A stretch of DNA of 64,000 nt from Eggerthella sp. CAG:298 (GTDB taxonomy: Bacteria > Actinomycetota > Coriobacteriia > Coriobacteriales > Eggerthellaceae): positions 52,744-116,743 of the forward strand of contig FR895143.1 of the NCBI GenBank assembly GCA_000435675.1, written 5' to 3'. The stretch's first letter is position 1. The number at the start of each line of letters is the position of its first letter. The notes beneath the pieces were generated by a model. It saw only the letters and a program-made list of their open reading frames with translations, searched no databases and was not told the DNA's origin. Positions 47,854 through 57,729 of the stretch are shown in pieces. Position numbers and translations under genes: made by a program.

Positions 47854-47876
47854 GAAGCCAGCTTCAAGCTGGCTTC
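47854..47876. terminator. Hairpin between convergent comF and glycosyltransferase genes
   Basis: Perfect 10-bp stem GAAGCCAGCT / AGCTGGCTTC with a 3-base loop; the T-rich side is on the reverse strand. Confidence 0.65.
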
Positions 47877-47919
47877 GATCAAGTCTAGGGGTTGTGCAGG
47901 GGCGAGAGCCCGTGCGCGC

Positions 47920-49236
47920 CTAGATGCGCTCCGCGTTATCGCGCGCCTTGTTGAACTCTTCCACGTCCACCGAAATGCTGTGCTGGATGGGCTTCCATGC
48001 TGCTTTCTTGAACAGTGCCACCAGCGCGATGGGGATGTAGGTGAGCATGAAGAATGGGAACGTGAAGAGGTATTTGATCTTCTTTGCTGTGGTGGAGCGG
48101 ATGTTGTCCCACTCGGTGAAGGTGGTCAGCGCGCCGAACATGAACATGAACAGCGTGTAGTTGAACAAGCAGAAGAAGATCGAGGAGAGCGACGAGGTTA
48201 ACATGACGCCCGTGGACATGAGCCCTGCGCTGCCCAGGATGAGGATGATCGTGTTGAAGATGATGGTGATCACGGAAAGCAACATGCCGGGAGCGATGGT
48301 CATGAGCATGTCGTAGCAGGCGAAGCGGTGCCCCTTGGGGTTGGTGAACACGCCCTTCACCAGGCTGAGTCCGTACTTACCGAACACCTGGTAGAAGCCT
48401 TTTGCCCAGCGGAAACGCTGGTTCCACGAATCGCGGAACGTGATGGGCTGTTCGTCGTAGAGCATGGCGGTGGGGCAGTAAGCGATGCGCTCACCATGCA
48501 AGATGCTGTAGGTGGAGAACTCGATGTCTTCGGTGAGCAGGTGGAACTTCCAGCCGCCCATCTTCTCGATGATCTTGGCGCTCACGAAAAAGCCCGTGCC
48601 CGAAACCGCGCAGCTGGTGTTCAGCGTAAGGCGCGCTTGGCTCAGGTACTTCGCTTCACGCAAGAACCACACGCCATAGCCAGCCGAGATCCAGTTCGAA
48701 CCGAAATTCTTCGAGTTGCGGTAGCTCGTGGAAGCAATGGCACCACCATCGAAGACCTTGTTCATCTCGCGGAAGTAGTTCACGTCGAGCACGTTGTCGG
48801 CGTCGAAGACGAAGTAAGCCTCGTATTCGTTCTCGGAATAGTGCTCACGGATGCAGGTCACGCCATAGTCGAGTGCGTAACCCTTGCCGATCTGCTCGGT
48901 GTTGAAGCGGGGGAATACGATCGCGCCAGCTTCTTGTGCGATGGCGGCGGTGTTGTCGGTGCAGTTGTCTGCGATTACGAAGATGTCGATAAGTTCTTGC
49001 GGGTAATTCTGCACGCGGATGCTGTGGATAAGGTCGCCGATAACAGCGTTTTCGTTACGAGCTGCGATGAGCACGGCATAGCGGTGGTTTTTCTTCGCGG
49101 TTTGCTTCGGTGCTTTGCGCGTGAGTACGACAAGAACGTAAAAGAGCTGATAGGCATAGCAAAACGTAAAGGTGATGAAAACACAGATATTGAATATATC
49201 CACGAACGAGAGCGTGGATAGTATATCGTCGAACAA
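47920..49236 (-). CDS. Membrane family-2 glycosyltransferase (BcsA/NodC-like)
   Basis: 438 residues. One N-terminal membrane helix is followed by the GT-A catalytic domain: the nucleotide-sugar segment VLIAARNENAVIGDL, DNCTDNTA, the DxD-type FVFDADNV, the acceptor-side LTEDIEFS and the QxxRW motif QRFRWAKGF. Four or so C-terminal helices form the channel half. Such processive synthases make cellulose-, hyaluronan- or poly-GlcNAc-like chains; the product is not readable. The start is TTG 49236, five bases after AAGGAG. It is a lone gene with no PilZ domain. Confidence 0.9.
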   Translation of the reverse strand: MFDDILSTLSFVDIFNICVFITFTFCYAYQLFYVLVVLTRKAPKQTAKKNHRYAVLIAARNENAVIGDLIHSIRVQNYPQELIDIFVIADNCTDNTAAIAQEAGAIVFPRFNTEQIGKGYALDYGVTCIREHYSENEYEAYFVFDADNVLDVNYFREMNKVFDGGAIASTSYRNSKNFGSNWISAGYGVWFLREAKYLSQARLTLNTSCAVSGTGFFVSAKIIEKMGGWKFHLLTEDIEFSTYSILHGERIAYCPTAMLYDEQPITFRDSWNQRFRWAKGFYQVFGKYGLSLVKGVFTNPKGHRFACYDMLMTIAPGMLLSVITIIFNTIILILGSAGLMSTGVMLTSSLSSIFFCLFNYTLFMFMFGALTTFTEWDNIRSTTAKKIKYLFTFPFFMLTYIPIALVALFKKAAWKPIQHSISVDVEEFNKARDNAERI

Positions 49237-49945
49237 CCTGGCTCCTTACCCCGGCCAATACGTAGCTCGCGCGGTGGTGCAAATTGAAAAGGAAGATTTG
49301 CGTTCTACATGCGTGAGCAGGGGTGCTGCATTGAAAGTTTTGCGTGCTATATGTGAGAGATATGTGAACAGCACCGTGGTTGAACTAATTATAGGCTTTT
49401 GCAACCCCTTGTGCCGATCCTTACGCTTTCGTCATATAAATTTAAGGTGAGGGGTGCATTACTGATATACTAAGGGGGTTTCTTTTAGGTCTGTAGTTGC
49501 GGACATGCAGCGCTTTCGAGTGCAGCATTCCAAGTCCATGGCAGATGCGGTCGAAAGGATCCACGTAAGTTCGGTGATCGCTCGCGCGTTATTCCTGCTA
49601 GCCTTGCGCTTTTGTAGGTTTGGCGAAGAGCTCATCACTGAATGAGCACGGCGCATTCTAGGTGTAAGTCGTACCGTCGGTGAAGCGGCATAGGGCTGCT
49701 CTGGCGAGCGGATGGCGTCGCTGCAATACTCGTGCGCGCACGGTCTACAGCGGCTAAGTCCCCGTATGCAGGTGTGGGGTCGAAAACTAGGTCAGCTAAA
49801 AGAACCCTGAGAGCGTTTGTGCAAGGAAAAGCACCCTTTTTCAGGGGAACAGAGGCTTTTGCTCGTTTGTATTACACGGTGAACACAAACGAGCATTCAA
49901 AGCAGATCTTGAACAAGACCAAGAGGTTAACAAGAGAGGCTATAC
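49237..49945. other. 710-base region without a recognised gene
   Basis: Short frames here lack ribosome sites. From about 49440 to 49800 the sequence is GC-richer with many short complementary pieces and could hold a structured RNA, but it lacks the signatures I know for RNase P, tmRNA, SRP RNA or common riboswitches. Near the right end a perfect 11-bp hairpin TGCTCGTTTGT / ACAAACGAGCA (49860-49895) lies 50 bases before the solute-binding gene. Confidence 0.45.
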
Positions 49946-50920
49946 ATGAAGAAAGCATCAAGCGTAAAAACCATCGTAGAGAGTCAAGCTGCAAGTGCGT
50001 CTGCTGCAGCATCTTCCCCGACGAGCAAGTCTTCTGCGCTTCGCGCATTGGCTGCGGCATTGGCCGCGCTTGTCTTAGCGTTGTGCGTAGGATTTATGAG
50101 TGGGTGTTCAAGCAATTCTTACACGCCTGAGCCTTCTGAGCAGAAGATCGACAACTCGTTGTTGCATACGCCGGGCACGCTGCGTGTTGGTGTGGATGCT
50201 TCGAATGCGCCTTATGCAGCACAATCGCAAGGATCTATTGTGGGTATCGATGTCGATACAGCAGCAGCGCTTGCTGATGAACTGGGTTTGAAGCTTGAGC
50301 TCGTTGATGTGGGAACGAATGCTGAAGGCGCTTTCACCTCCGATAATGTTGATATTGTTATGGGTGTTGGCTCCGATGCGAAGAACTGTTGGGTCTCCGA
50401 GCCCTATCTCTCTTCTTCGGTCGTTTTGTTCGCCGCTGAAGAAGGCACGCGTGTTCCGTTGCCCACTGATGTGTTCGTGGTTGCTGCGCAGGCTTCTTCT
50501 ATGAGTGCGGTCGAGGTTACGAATCGTCTCGGCCAGGATCACCTCGATGCCACTTCCGATATTCAAACGGCTTTCGACAAGCTCAAAAGCGGCTCGGCGA
50601 AGTATGTGGCCACCGATAGCACCATTGGTTCCTATGTAGCACACTCGAACAACCAGGCTATCTATCCTATTGCACTGCTTGCTGAAGAAACGAAGTACTG
50701 CATTGGCGCACCCATCACTGCTTCCGGTCTTCAAGATGCGGTGAGTGAAGCTTTGAAAAAGCTCTCTGATGGTGGAGTGTTGAAACTCATCGATCAGAAG
50801 TGGTTGGGAGAGCAGATGAATCTTTCAAGCCTTACCGTCATCGAGCCCATTCCTGAGCCCGAGCCCGAACCTGCCGAAGGCGAAGATACTGCTACAACAA
50901 ACGAAGACTCTAACGACTAA
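49946..50920 (+). CDS. Orphan amino-acid-type ABC solute-binding lipoprotein
   Basis: 324 residues. A long n-region and hydrophobic stretch end in FMSGC (lipobox Cys54). The mature part is a type 2 periplasmic-binding fold (TLRVGVDASNAPYAAQ, IVGIDVDTAAALADELGLKL, VDIVMGVG) with a Glu/Pro-rich tail (EPIPEPEPEPAEGED). The expected substrate is a polar amino acid. No permease or ATPase gene is adjacent, so it either serves a distant transporter or acts as a sensor. AGAGAGG precedes the ATG. Confidence 0.9.
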   Translation: MKKASSVKTIVESQAASASAAASSPTSKSSALRALAAALAALVLALCVGFMSGCSSNSYTPEPSEQKIDNSLLHTPGTLRVGVDASNAPYAAQSQGSIVGIDVDTAAALADELGLKLELVDVGTNAEGAFTSDNVDIVMGVGSDAKNCWVSEPYLSSSVVLFAAEEGTRVPLPTDVFVVAAQASSMSAVEVTNRLGQDHLDATSDIQTAFDKLKSGSAKYVATDSTIGSYVAHSNNQAIYPIALLAEETKYCIGAPITASGLQDAVSEALKKLSDGGVLKLIDQKWLGEQMNLSSLTVIEPIPEPEPEPAEGEDTATTNEDSND

Positions 50921-50957
50921 GTTTTCTTTCTATGCGCCTGACATAGCCATGCCTACT

Positions 50958-50990
50958 AAACAGGGAGCCATCACGCTCCCTGTTTTTGCG
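50958..50990 (+). terminator. Rho-independent terminator
   Basis: AAACAGGGAG / CTCCCTGTTT, 8-base loop, T tract; 38 bases after the solute-binding gene. Confidence 0.93.
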
Positions 50991-51113
50991 TGTGCGTATT
51001 GGCGCAGTTTAGAAAAGTTGTGAATTTGTTTGCTCGACATAGGCATTCCATATTCCTCTAGTAACGTTTGCAAAGTAACTATTCCCGAGACAAAAAGGGG
51101 GTTTCTGCAGACT

Positions 51114-52358
51114 ATGTCAGACACACCTCAACCATCCCAATCTCAACCTCAGCCGCCGCAAGGCGCTCCGGTCAATGCCGCTCCCGCGCCGGCACCTGCT
51201 CCTGCGCAGCCTGCAGCCCCAAAGCCTAAGAAGAATCGCAAAGGTGTGAAAACGTTCTTCATCGCATTCGCTGGTGCAGCTGTTGCATGCGTGCTTGCCT
51301 TGGGTATTTTCGTTGCAGTCAATCCTTCGAATAGTGGCTATACCATCAAAGAGACCAACTCTGGCATCACGATAGATGTTGATACCGACGATATGTCGCT
51401 TGCTGAAGCGGTAGCAGCTAAAACGCTGCCTTCTGTGGTGAACATCAATGTGTATGCCAATACAAGTCAGCAAAGCATGTCGCCGTTCGGTATGTTGGGC
51501 GGCCAGTCTGCTACGCAGGAGCTACAGCAGACTTCGCTCGGTTCAGGTGTCGTGCTCACAGCAGATGGCTACATCCTTACGAATAACCACGTGGTCGATG
51601 GCGCCGACGCACTCGAGGTTGTTGCTGAAGGCGAAACCTACAAGGCTAAGCTGGTCGGCACCGACCCTTCGAGCGACCTAGCTGTTATCAAGGTGGATGG
51701 CGCAACCTTGAAGCCTATCGAGATCGGTAACTCTTCTGATCTTAAGGTGGGCGAGTGGGTCATGGCTGCTGGCAGCCCGTTCGGCATGGAACAGTCGGTG
51801 TCTACGGGTATCGTTTCCGCGGTGAACCGTTCTTACGCTGATTCCGAGTCTGGCGCAATCTATACCAACATGATTCAGACCGATGCAGCCATCAATTCGG
51901 GCAATTCCGGTGGCGCACTCGTGGATGCTGAAGGCAAGCTCATCGGTATCAACACCCTCATCATGTCCACCAGCGGCACGAGCTCTGGTGTGGGTTTTGC
52001 GATCCCAGTCGATTATGCGTTCGGCATCGCTGAGCAGCTCATTCAGGGCAAAACACCCTCTCACGCGCAGTTGGGTGTTTCATTGATCACCGTGAACAAC
52101 GAGCTTGCACAGCGCTTTGGCATTCAAGCTACCGAAGGTGCTTACATTAACTCGCTTACTGCCGGGGGTGCCGCCGCCAAAGCGGGCCTGCAGGAAGGCG
52201 ATGTGATTCTGAAGGTGGATGGCGAATCGATCACAAGCTCTTCCGATCTGGTGCTTGCGATTCGCTCACATAGCCCTAACGATGAGGTGGATGTAACCTA
52301 CTTGCGCGATGGCAAGGAAGAAACAACGAAAGTAAAACTTGGTGCCGATACGCAATAG
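51114..52358 (+). CDS. htrA: HtrA/DegP-like trypsin-type serine protease with PDZ domain
   Basis: 414 residues. A Pro/Gln/Ala-rich cytoplasmic N-terminus precedes a single membrane anchor (FFIAFAGAAVACVLALGIFV, about 46-65). In the protease domain the catalytic triad is His159 (TNNHVVDG), Asp188 (SSDLAVIKVD) and Ser265 (INSGNSGGALV). The C-terminal PDZ domain (about 320-410) has GAYINSLTAGGAAAKAGLQEGD. It is an envelope quality-control protease. ATG 51114 follows AAAAGGGGG; earlier in-frame starts have no site. Confidence 0.95.
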   Translation: MSDTPQPSQSQPQPPQGAPVNAAPAPAPAPAQPAAPKPKKNRKGVKTFFIAFAGAAVACVLALGIFVAVNPSNSGYTIKETNSGITIDVDTDDMSLAEAVAAKTLPSVVNINVYANTSQQSMSPFGMLGGQSATQELQQTSLGSGVVLTADGYILTNNHVVDGADALEVVAEGETYKAKLVGTDPSSDLAVIKVDGATLKPIEIGNSSDLKVGEWVMAAGSPFGMEQSVSTGIVSAVNRSYADSESGAIYTNMIQTDAAINSGNSGGALVDAEGKLIGINTLIMSTSGTSSGVGFAIPVDYAFGIAEQLIQGKTPSHAQLGVSLITVNNELAQRFGIQATEGAYINSLTAGGAAAKAGLQEGDVILKVDGESITSSSDLVLAIRSHSPNDEVDVTYLRDGKEETTKVKLGADTQ

Positions 52359-52797
52359 TACTCGCGCTATCGTTATCGCTTGAGCACCGTCTGGCTCAAG
52401 CGCACCTGCTCATCAACCCACTTCGTGGTCATTCCCGTTTGTGAGGAACGGATGAGAAAGAAAGCGGTCTGCCTGGCAGGCCGCTTTCGCTTTGCCTGCG
52501 CTTTAGCTGAGTTTCGGTCAATGATCTATCTGCTTTACTGTTCGTGCTTTGGTAGGCCGCTTTCGTTTGTGGCTCTTTTCGCTCCACTTCGCGAAGCCCT
52601 TGCAAGAGCGTGCCTGCAAGGCCTATCTGGTGCAGCCGATCCGTGCGCACCAAAACTCAGAAGAATACGAGTCGCGATTTTCGTGCGAATTGTGCGCATG
52701 CATCGATTTTTCCCTATGCGCTCCGTTGTGCCTGAGCTATGGGGTAATATGGATGAGATATATCCTACGGGGTATTCCTTCACAAGAAAGGATCTTC
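52359..52797 (+). other. 440-base intergenic region between htrA and pyrH
   Basis: It holds the htrA terminator (52460-52488) and a second GGCCGCTTTCG copy at about 52556. No gene is supported; an open plus frame through it overlaps pyrH in the wrong frame. Confidence 0.55.
52460..52488 (+). terminator. htrA terminator
   Basis: GAAAGCGG / CCGCTTTC arms (52460-52467, 52481-52488) plus inner TGCC/GGCA pairing; T-poor tail (GCTTTG). Confidence 0.6.
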
Positions 52798-53523
52798 ATG
52801 AACTCGGATTACAAGTACAAACGCGTGCTCCTGAAGCTCTCGGGCGAGGCACTCATGGGCGAAGAGGGCTACGGCATCGATCCGAAAGTGGTCGAAGAGC
52901 TGGCTGTTCAGATCAAAGAGATCGTGAACGACGGCGTGGAGCTCGCGGTTACGGTGGGCGGCGGCAACATCTTCCGTGGTCTGGCTGGTTCAGCGCAGGG
53001 CATGGATCGTGCGCATGCAGACTACATCGGTATGCTCGCTACCTGCATGAATGCGCTTGCGCTTCAAGATGCTTTCGAGCGTCACGACATTCCCACGCGC
53101 GTTATGAGCGCGATCGAGATGCGCCAGGTTTCGGAGCCCTACATCCGCCGCCGCGCTACGCATCATCTGGAAAAGGGCTACGTGGTCATCTTCGCGGCAG
53201 GCACGGGCAATCCATATTTCACTACCGATACCACCGCGGCACTGCGCGCGCTCGAGATCAACGCTGAATGCCTCATGAAGGCAACGAAGGTTGACGGCAT
53301 CTACGATGCCGATCCGGTCACGCACCCGGATGCGAAGCGCTTCGAGACCATCAGCTACATCGATGTGCTCGCGAAGGGCCTGCATGTTATGGACTCCACC
53401 GCCACTTCGCTGTGTATGGACAACGATATGCCCATTCTCGTGTTCGACCTCACGGTTCCGGGCAACATCTCGCGCATCCTGAAGGGTGAAGATATCGGTA
53501 CCACGGTCACTGCGGAAGGCTAG
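52798..53523 (+). CDS. pyrH: UMP kinase
   Basis: 241 residues, normal length. Amino-acid-kinase fold: [19 protein letters not shown], the glycine loop [11 protein letters not shown], and [18 protein letters not shown]. It phosphorylates UMP to UDP with ATP. ATG 52798 follows AAGAAAGGA; this matches the family N-terminus. It heads the conserved pyrH-frr-uppS-cdsA-dxr-protease-ispG-proS order. Confidence 0.97.
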   Translation: MNSDYKYKRVLLKLSGEALMGEEGYGIDPKVVEELAVQIKEIVNDGVELAVTVGGGNIFRGLAGSAQGMDRAHADYIGMLATCMNALALQDAFERHDIPTRVMSAIEMRQVSEPYIRRRATHHLEKGYVVIFAAGTGNPYFTTDTTAALRALEINAECLMKATKVDGIYDADPVTHPDAKRFETISYIDVLAKGLHVMDSTATSLCMDNDMPILVFDLTVPGNISRILKGEDIGTTVTAEG

Positions 53524-53809
53524 AGCTTCCCGTTTTGTGCAAGTCACACGGAGCATGCATAGAAGTTTGGCGTGTTCTGCAGTAGCGTGAACCGCACGCA
53601 ACAGCCGGTGGATATGTATGCTTTGCTTAAGCGTCCGTTGCATCTGCCTCACGTGCGCTGCGCTAAAGCATGCAGGCACTACGATAAAGGCATCGCGCGC
53701 GGGCATTTTCGCGCTACAATAACAGAGGTTTAAAATCATAGGGCACGGTCGCTTCACGCGGGCACCTGCCAGAAACGCGGCCTTAAGCCGCACACCAAGG
53801 GGAGGAAGC

Positions 53810-54367
53810 ATGGTAAACGACATCAAAGAGACCGCAAAGAAACGCATGGACGGCGTTATCGATCAGTTGAACACCAACCTTTCGTCGGTGCGCACCGGTC
53901 GCGCTAACGCAATGATCCTCGATCGCGTGAAGGCTGAATACTACGGCACGCTCACGCCGGTCAATCAGATGGCGGCCATCAAGACCCCCGATGCCCACAC
54001 GCTCGTCATCGAGCCGTGGGATAAGAGTTCGCTCGGCGCGATCGAAGCGGCTATCATGAATGCTAATTTGGGCGTGAACCCCAATAACGATGGTCAGGTT
54101 ATTCGCCTGCCGTTCCCTTCACTTACTGAAGAGCGCCGCAAGGAACTGGCCAAGCAGTGCAAGACCTACGCCGAAGAAGCACGCATCGCTATCCGTAACG
54201 CGCGTCGTGATGCGAACACCGAAGTCGAGAAGAGCGTGAAGGAAGATAACCTTCCCGAAGACGAGAAGCGCCGCGCCGAAGAGGAGATTCAGAAGCTCAC
54301 GGATTCCTATGTCGCTAAGATCGACGACATCCTGAAGAAAAAAGAAGACGAGGTCATGACCGTCTAG
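53810..54367 (+). CDS. frr: Ribosome recycling factor
   Basis: 185 residues, full length. Classic features: MDGVIDQLNTNLSSVRTGRA, VEYYGT-like YYGTLTPVNQMA, and EERRKELAKQCKTYAEEARI. It splits post-termination ribosomes with EF-G. The ATG follows GGGGAGG. A 286-base gap, with TACAAT at 53715-53720, separates it from pyrH, so it may have its own promoter. Confidence 0.98.
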   Translation: MVNDIKETAKKRMDGVIDQLNTNLSSVRTGRANAMILDRVKAEYYGTLTPVNQMAAIKTPDAHTLVIEPWDKSSLGAIEAAIMNANLGVNPNNDGQVIRLPFPSLTEERRKELAKQCKTYAEEARIAIRNARRDANTEVEKSVKEDNLPEDEKRRAEEEIQKLTDSYVAKIDDILKKKEDEVMTV

Positions 54368-54405
54368 CCTTACGTAGGCAGAGTCGTTCGAGGCGAATTC
54401 GTCGT

Positions 54406-55182
54406 ATGAGGCAACCGCTGGATTACATCTTCCCCGATCCCCCTGCGGGGCTCGATCCTGCCAAGCTCGACCAGAGCCGCATACCGCGCCATGTTGCCGT
54501 TATCATGGACGGGAACGGGCGTTGGGCCAAACAGCGCGCTATGAACCGTCTGAACGGCCACAAAGCGGGCATCAATGCGGTGCGCGAGACTATCCGCTGC
54601 GCGAACGATGTGGGCGTGGATTACCTCACCATCTATTCTTTCTCCACGGAAAACTGGAAGCGTCCGCAAGACGAAGTGAACGGGCTCATGAACCTCTTCG
54701 CTAAGACCATGCTCGCCGAGCTCGATGGCCTGCATGAAGAAGGCGTGCGCGTGGCCACCATCGGCGATACGAGCGCGCTTCCTGAAAAGACAGCTCGCGC
54801 GTTTTCGGATGCATGGGAGAAGACCAAGAACAACACGGGCATGACGCTCGTCATCGCCGTGAACTACGGCTCGCGCGCTGAGATCCTTGAAGCAGCGCAG
54901 CGCTCGATCGATGAGGCGCTTGCGGCGGTTGCGGAGGGCAAGCAGCCCGAACCGCTCACGGAAACCGCATTCGAAAGCCGCCTCTATACTGCCGATATTC
55001 CCGATCCCGACCTGCTCATTCGCACTTCGGGCGAGATGCGCATCTCGAACTTCTTGCTCTGGCAGATCGCTTATACGGAATTCTATTTCACCGACGTGCT
55101 CTGGCCGGATTTCGACCGCTATGAATTCTTGCGTGCGCTGCTGTATTACCAGCATCGCGATCGCCGTTTCGGGGCGGTGTAG
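54406..55182 (+). CDS. uppS: Undecaprenyl diphosphate synthase (cis-prenyltransferase)
   Basis: 258 residues. The family signature HVAVIMDGNGRWA (catalytic Asp), the NRLNGHKAG loop, YSFSTENWKRP and the C-terminal DLLIRTSGEMRISNFLLWQ, YTEFYFTDVLWP are all intact. It makes the C55 lipid carrier for peptidoglycan and wall polymers. It starts 38 bases after frr, and its stop is three bases before the cdsA start. Confidence 0.97.
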   Translation: MRQPLDYIFPDPPAGLDPAKLDQSRIPRHVAVIMDGNGRWAKQRAMNRLNGHKAGINAVRETIRCANDVGVDYLTIYSFSTENWKRPQDEVNGLMNLFAKTMLAELDGLHEEGVRVATIGDTSALPEKTARAFSDAWEKTKNNTGMTLVIAVNYGSRAEILEAAQRSIDEALAAVAEGKQPEPLTETAFESRLYTADIPDPDLLIRTSGEMRISNFLLWQIAYTEFYFTDVLWPDFDRYEFLRALLYYQHRDRRFGAV

Positions 55183-55185
55183 CAC

Positions 55186-56193
55186 ATGCCCACCGAGCGT
55201 ATCCGCCGTACCTTCACTCATGCCGACGAACAGGGCAACATCGTCGAATCGCGCGAAGAGATCATTATCAAGCGCGAAGAGCACGAAAAGCCCACCCGCG
55301 GAAGCCAGTTCAAGCAAAAGGCGCTCGATAAGACCCCCACGAAGCTGAAGAACCCTTCTAACCTGCAGGTTCGTGTTCGCACGGGCGCGGTCTACATCAC
55401 GCTCACGGTGCTCTGCATCATCGCCTCCGATGCAACCACCGCCATCTATCTGGCAGCGCTTTCCGCAATCTGCGCAGGCGAGTTCTACTACATGCTCCGC
55501 TCCGATGCGAAGCTTCCCAACGAAGTGCTCGGCATTGTGGCATCTGCTTCATTTCCGCTGGCCATGTGGCTGTTTGGCATCAATGGCGTGGTGGTCATGG
55601 TGTCTCTCTTCATCATCGTGCTACTTGTGTGGTACGTTTTCTGGCTCCATGCGCGCATCGTCGATGTTGCCGTGAGCCTGTTCGGTGCCTTCTATACAGG
55701 GCTACTCATGTCAGCGGCCATGCTCATCCGCATGTCGGTGCCCGATTATTGGGGAGGCGTGCTCATCCTTGGTATTTTCGCGAGCGTGTGGGGCAACGAT
55801 GCCTTCGCTTATCTTATCGGCTCGAAGTTCGGCAAGCACAAGATGACACCGCAGGTCTCGCCGAAGAAAACCTGGGAAGGCTTCTTTGCCGGCCTCGTCT
55901 TCTCTATGGCGTTCTGGTGCCTGTTCCCGCTCATTCCTGGAGTCGAGATGAACATCGTCCAGTCGCTCGTGTTCGGCGCAATCTGTGGCGTGCTCGGCGT
56001 TATCGGCGATCTGGTCGAATCGCGTATCAAGCGCAATGCGGGATTCAAGGATTCGGGCACGATCATGCCTGGTCATGGTGGGTTGCTCGACCGCTGCGAT
56101 TCGCAATTTCTCGTAACGCTCGGTGCTTCGATGCTGCTCATCTTCGGCAACTGCATCCCCTTCACGTTCATCAGCACAGGCGTGCTCTTCTAG
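55186..56193 (+). CDS. cdsA: Phosphatidate cytidylyltransferase
   Basis: 335 residues, longer than the usual 270 because of a roughly 60-residue charged cytoplasmic N-terminus. About eight membrane helices follow. The family signature ESRIKRNAGFKDSGTIMPGH, then GGLLDRCDS, is intact near the C-terminus. It converts phosphatidate and CTP to CDP-diacylglycerol. Three-base gap from uppS; co-transcribed. Confidence 0.96.
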   Translation: MPTERIRRTFTHADEQGNIVESREEIIIKREEHEKPTRGSQFKQKALDKTPTKLKNPSNLQVRVRTGAVYITLTVLCIIASDATTAIYLAALSAICAGEFYYMLRSDAKLPNEVLGIVASASFPLAMWLFGINGVVVMVSLFIIVLLVWYVFWLHARIVDVAVSLFGAFYTGLLMSAAMLIRMSVPDYWGGVLILGIFASVWGNDAFAYLIGSKFGKHKMTPQVSPKKTWEGFFAGLVFSMAFWCLFPLIPGVEMNIVQSLVFGAICGVLGVIGDLVESRIKRNAGFKDSGTIMPGHGGLLDRCDSQFLVTLGASMLLIFGNCIPFTFISTGVLF

Positions 56194-56251
56194 GTTTTGC
56201 GCGCGCTTTTGCTCTTCGTCTTCAATACGGTTCCTGTTTTTGGAGGTTCTC

Positions 56252-57445
56252 ATGGCTGACAAGCAAGCAGATATTCTCGCATGCCCGAAGCGCGTTTGCG
56301 TGCTCGGTTCCACCGGTTCGATCGGCACGCAGACCCTCGATGTAGCACGCCGCCATCCTGAATTCGTGAAGATCGTGGCGCTCAGTGCGAATACGCAGGC
56401 AGAGCTTCTGCTCGAACAAGCACGGGAGTTTTCGGTCGAGCATGCGGTGCTTGCGAACGTTGAGATAGCTGAAGCTTGGCGCGCACGGTTCGCCGAGATC
56501 GGTGCCACGCTCCACGCAGGTTCTGAGGCTATCGTTGAGCTGTGCAACCTTCCCGAGGTCGATATGGTGGTGAATTCCCTGGTGGGAGCCGCTGGCATGC
56601 AGGCGAGCTACGCAACGCTCGTGGCGGGCAAGCAGCTTGCGCTGGCTAACAAGGAGTCGCTCGTGGTGGGTGGCGATGTGCTCATGCCGCTCTCCACGCA
56701 CGAAACGCTCTTGCCCATCGATTCCGAACACGGTGCTATCTATCAGTGCTTGCTCGGCGAAGATCCCGCCGAGGTCACGCGCTTATGGGTCACCGCTTCG
56801 GGCGGCCCCTTTCGCGGGAAGAAGGCGGCCGATCTTCAAAATATCACGGTTGAACAGGCGCTCAGCCATCCTACGTGGAACATGGGTCGCAAGATCTCGA
56901 TCGATTCTTCCACGCTCATGAATAAGGGTCTCGAAGTGATCGAGGCGCATCATCTCTTTGCCATGCCCTACGATAAGATCGCTGTTGTGGTACAGCCGCA
57001 GAGCGCGATCCATTCCATGGTCGAATTCACCGATGGTTCCGTGAAGGCGCATCTTGGCACTACTGACATGCGCATTCCGATCCAGTTTGCGCTCAGCTAC
57101 CCTGCGCGCTGGTCTGCGCCGGTCGAGCCGCTCGATTTCCGCACGCTCGGCTCGCTCGAGTTCGAAGCGCCCGACCTGGAAACATTCCGCTGCTTGGCGC
57201 TCGCGATCGAGGCAGGCACTACCGGTGGCACGCTTCCAGCGGTCATGAATGCGGCGAACGAGGTGGCGGTCGCGGCGTTCCTCGACGAGCAGATTCCCTA
57301 CCTCGGTATCGCTGAGCTGGTCGAACGCACTATGAACCATGCGGTGCGCAAAGGCAGCGTGAAGGAGGCCACGAGCATCGAAGAGCTGCTCGCCATCGAT
57401 GCTGAAACCCGTGTTTATGCACGTGAGTTGGTTAAAACCTGGTGA
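56252..57445 (+). CDS. dxr: 1-deoxy-D-xylulose 5-phosphate reductoisomerase
   Basis: 397 residues. The NADPH-binding GSTGSIGTQTLDV is at about 18-30, the substrate region is LANKESLVVGGD, metal binding is in IDSEHGAIYQCL, and the loop TASGGPFRG, HPTWNMGRKISIDSSTLMNK is complete. Second enzyme of the MEP isoprenoid pathway, feeding uppS next door. ATG 56252 follows GGAGG. Confidence 0.97.
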   Translation: MADKQADILACPKRVCVLGSTGSIGTQTLDVARRHPEFVKIVALSANTQAELLLEQAREFSVEHAVLANVEIAEAWRARFAEIGATLHAGSEAIVELCNLPEVDMVVNSLVGAAGMQASYATLVAGKQLALANKESLVVGGDVLMPLSTHETLLPIDSEHGAIYQCLLGEDPAEVTRLWVTASGGPFRGKKAADLQNITVEQALSHPTWNMGRKISIDSSTLMNKGLEVIEAHHLFAMPYDKIAVVVQPQSAIHSMVEFTDGSVKAHLGTTDMRIPIQFALSYPARWSAPVEPLDFRTLGSLEFEAPDLETFRCLALAIEAGTTGGTLPAVMNAANEVAVAAFLDEQIPYLGIAELVERTMNHAVRKGSVKEATSIEELLAIDAETRVYARELVKTW

Positions 57446-57729
57446 CTTTGCCAAAGAAATCAAGGCTGTAACAGCGAGAGGGTTTTCATCGGATGGATAC
57501 CACCGAGCGTGCTCTCTCGATGCGTCGCTCATTCGAGCTAAGTTTCGCGATCGTTGTCGCGAAACTGGATCTCTCATATTCGCTTTGGCTTACCCTCGTT
57601 CGCGCACCCGCTGATATCCATCCGCGAAGGATCTTACGAGTAGAGCCGCAAAAGCCGACCGCGTGAGCATATTGCGAAAATCTGCCCGCTTTGAAAGGGC
57701 GGTGCTCTTCACCCTTCTATAATAGAGAT

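Noticed and set aside
49459..49656. Reverse-strand 65-codon frame
   Set aside because: No ribosome site and no family; more likely non-coding or a remnant.
52380..53267. Plus-strand 295-codon frame starting in the htrA-pyrH gap
   Set aside because: It overlaps pyrH out of frame and has no ribosome site or recognisable domain.
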